Below are positions 63,949 to 64,000 of a stretch of DNA of 64,000 nucleotides, one piece after another. The notes below the pieces were generated by a model. The model saw only the letters and a list, made by a program, of their open reading frames with translations. It searched no databases and was not told where the DNA came from. Numbering within the stretch: position 1 is the first letter of the stretch; every line of letters begins with the position of its first letter. Origin of the DNA: a virus; IMG/VR virus record IMGVR_UViG_3300009180_000039, positions 1 to 64,000 of that record. One strand, written 5' to 3'. The translations under genes were made by a program, and so were the position numbers.

Positions 63949-64000
63949 CTATTATACACTACGACACAGAAAAGTATATGTTTTTCTGTGTAAACTGTCC

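Noticed and set aside
1-64000. Lysogeny genes, diversity-generating retroelement, retron, rRNA, insertion sequences
   Set aside because: No integrase, repressor, reverse transcriptase, transposase or rRNA sequence was recognised on either strand.

Overview
The window looks like most of a virulent tailed double-stranded DNA phage genome with siphovirus morphology. It carries a terminase, portal, HK97-type head genes, a tail-tube gene, a G/GT tail chaperone pair with a -1 slippery site and a roughly 730-residue tape measure. I see no integrase, excisionase, repressor, CRISPR array, rRNA or insertion sequence. The host cannot be named from sequence alone. Shine-Dalgarno-like AGGAG/GGAG leaders, a lipobox protein and a secreted trypsin-like protease fit a bacterial host with a cell envelope. 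CTAG is unusually frequent, especially in the 9.9-10.6 kb spacer.

Layout. (1) 1-2855, plus strand: end of a tail fibre gene, small genes, an FkbM methyltransferase and a probable small terminase subunit. (2) 2873-9853, minus strand: a block of about 18 short, mostly unrecognised genes, probably early host-takeover genes. Its spacers hold a recurring leader motif, a (CAAC)10 repeat and two tRNA-minihelix-like RNA structures. (3) 9854-10979: a non-coding, palindrome-rich control region between divergent blocks. (4) 10980-15690: a switch-rich stretch with a second FkbM methyltransferase, an HU-like protein, the large terminase and small minus-strand genes. (5) 15690-34588, plus strand: portal, protease/scaffold, decoration, capsid, a membrane/papain-like/thioredoxin-like cassette, head-tail joining, tail tube, chaperones, tape measure, a long Cys- and Thr-rich tail protein and a glycosyltransferase-methyltransferase fusion. 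(6) 34649-61968, minus strand: SLOG protein, second glycosyltransferase, split SbcC with SbcD, UDG-like/exonuclease protein, sliding clamp, nucleases, RecA-like recombinase, PP-loop reductase, SSB, clamp loader, dNMP kinase, DNA polymerase, MazG, DnaB-like helicase, primase, tRNA, secreted protease, SNF2-like helicase and a sigma-like protein. (7) 62069-63884: phosphoesterase, HEXXH metallopeptidase and a third HNH gene.

How it fits together. The phage appears to bring a nearly complete replisome (primase, helicase, polymerase, separate proofreading exonuclease, beta clamp, clamp loader, SSB) plus recombination genes. Several normally single proteins are divided. Four tail genes carry Thr/Pro/Ala linkers, and two glycosyltransferases and two FkbM methyltransferases are encoded, which suggests that virion glycosylation is worth testing. 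Three related HNH genes, each with a conserved 5' leader and upstream hairpin, interrupt the minus-strand replication operon and its flank.
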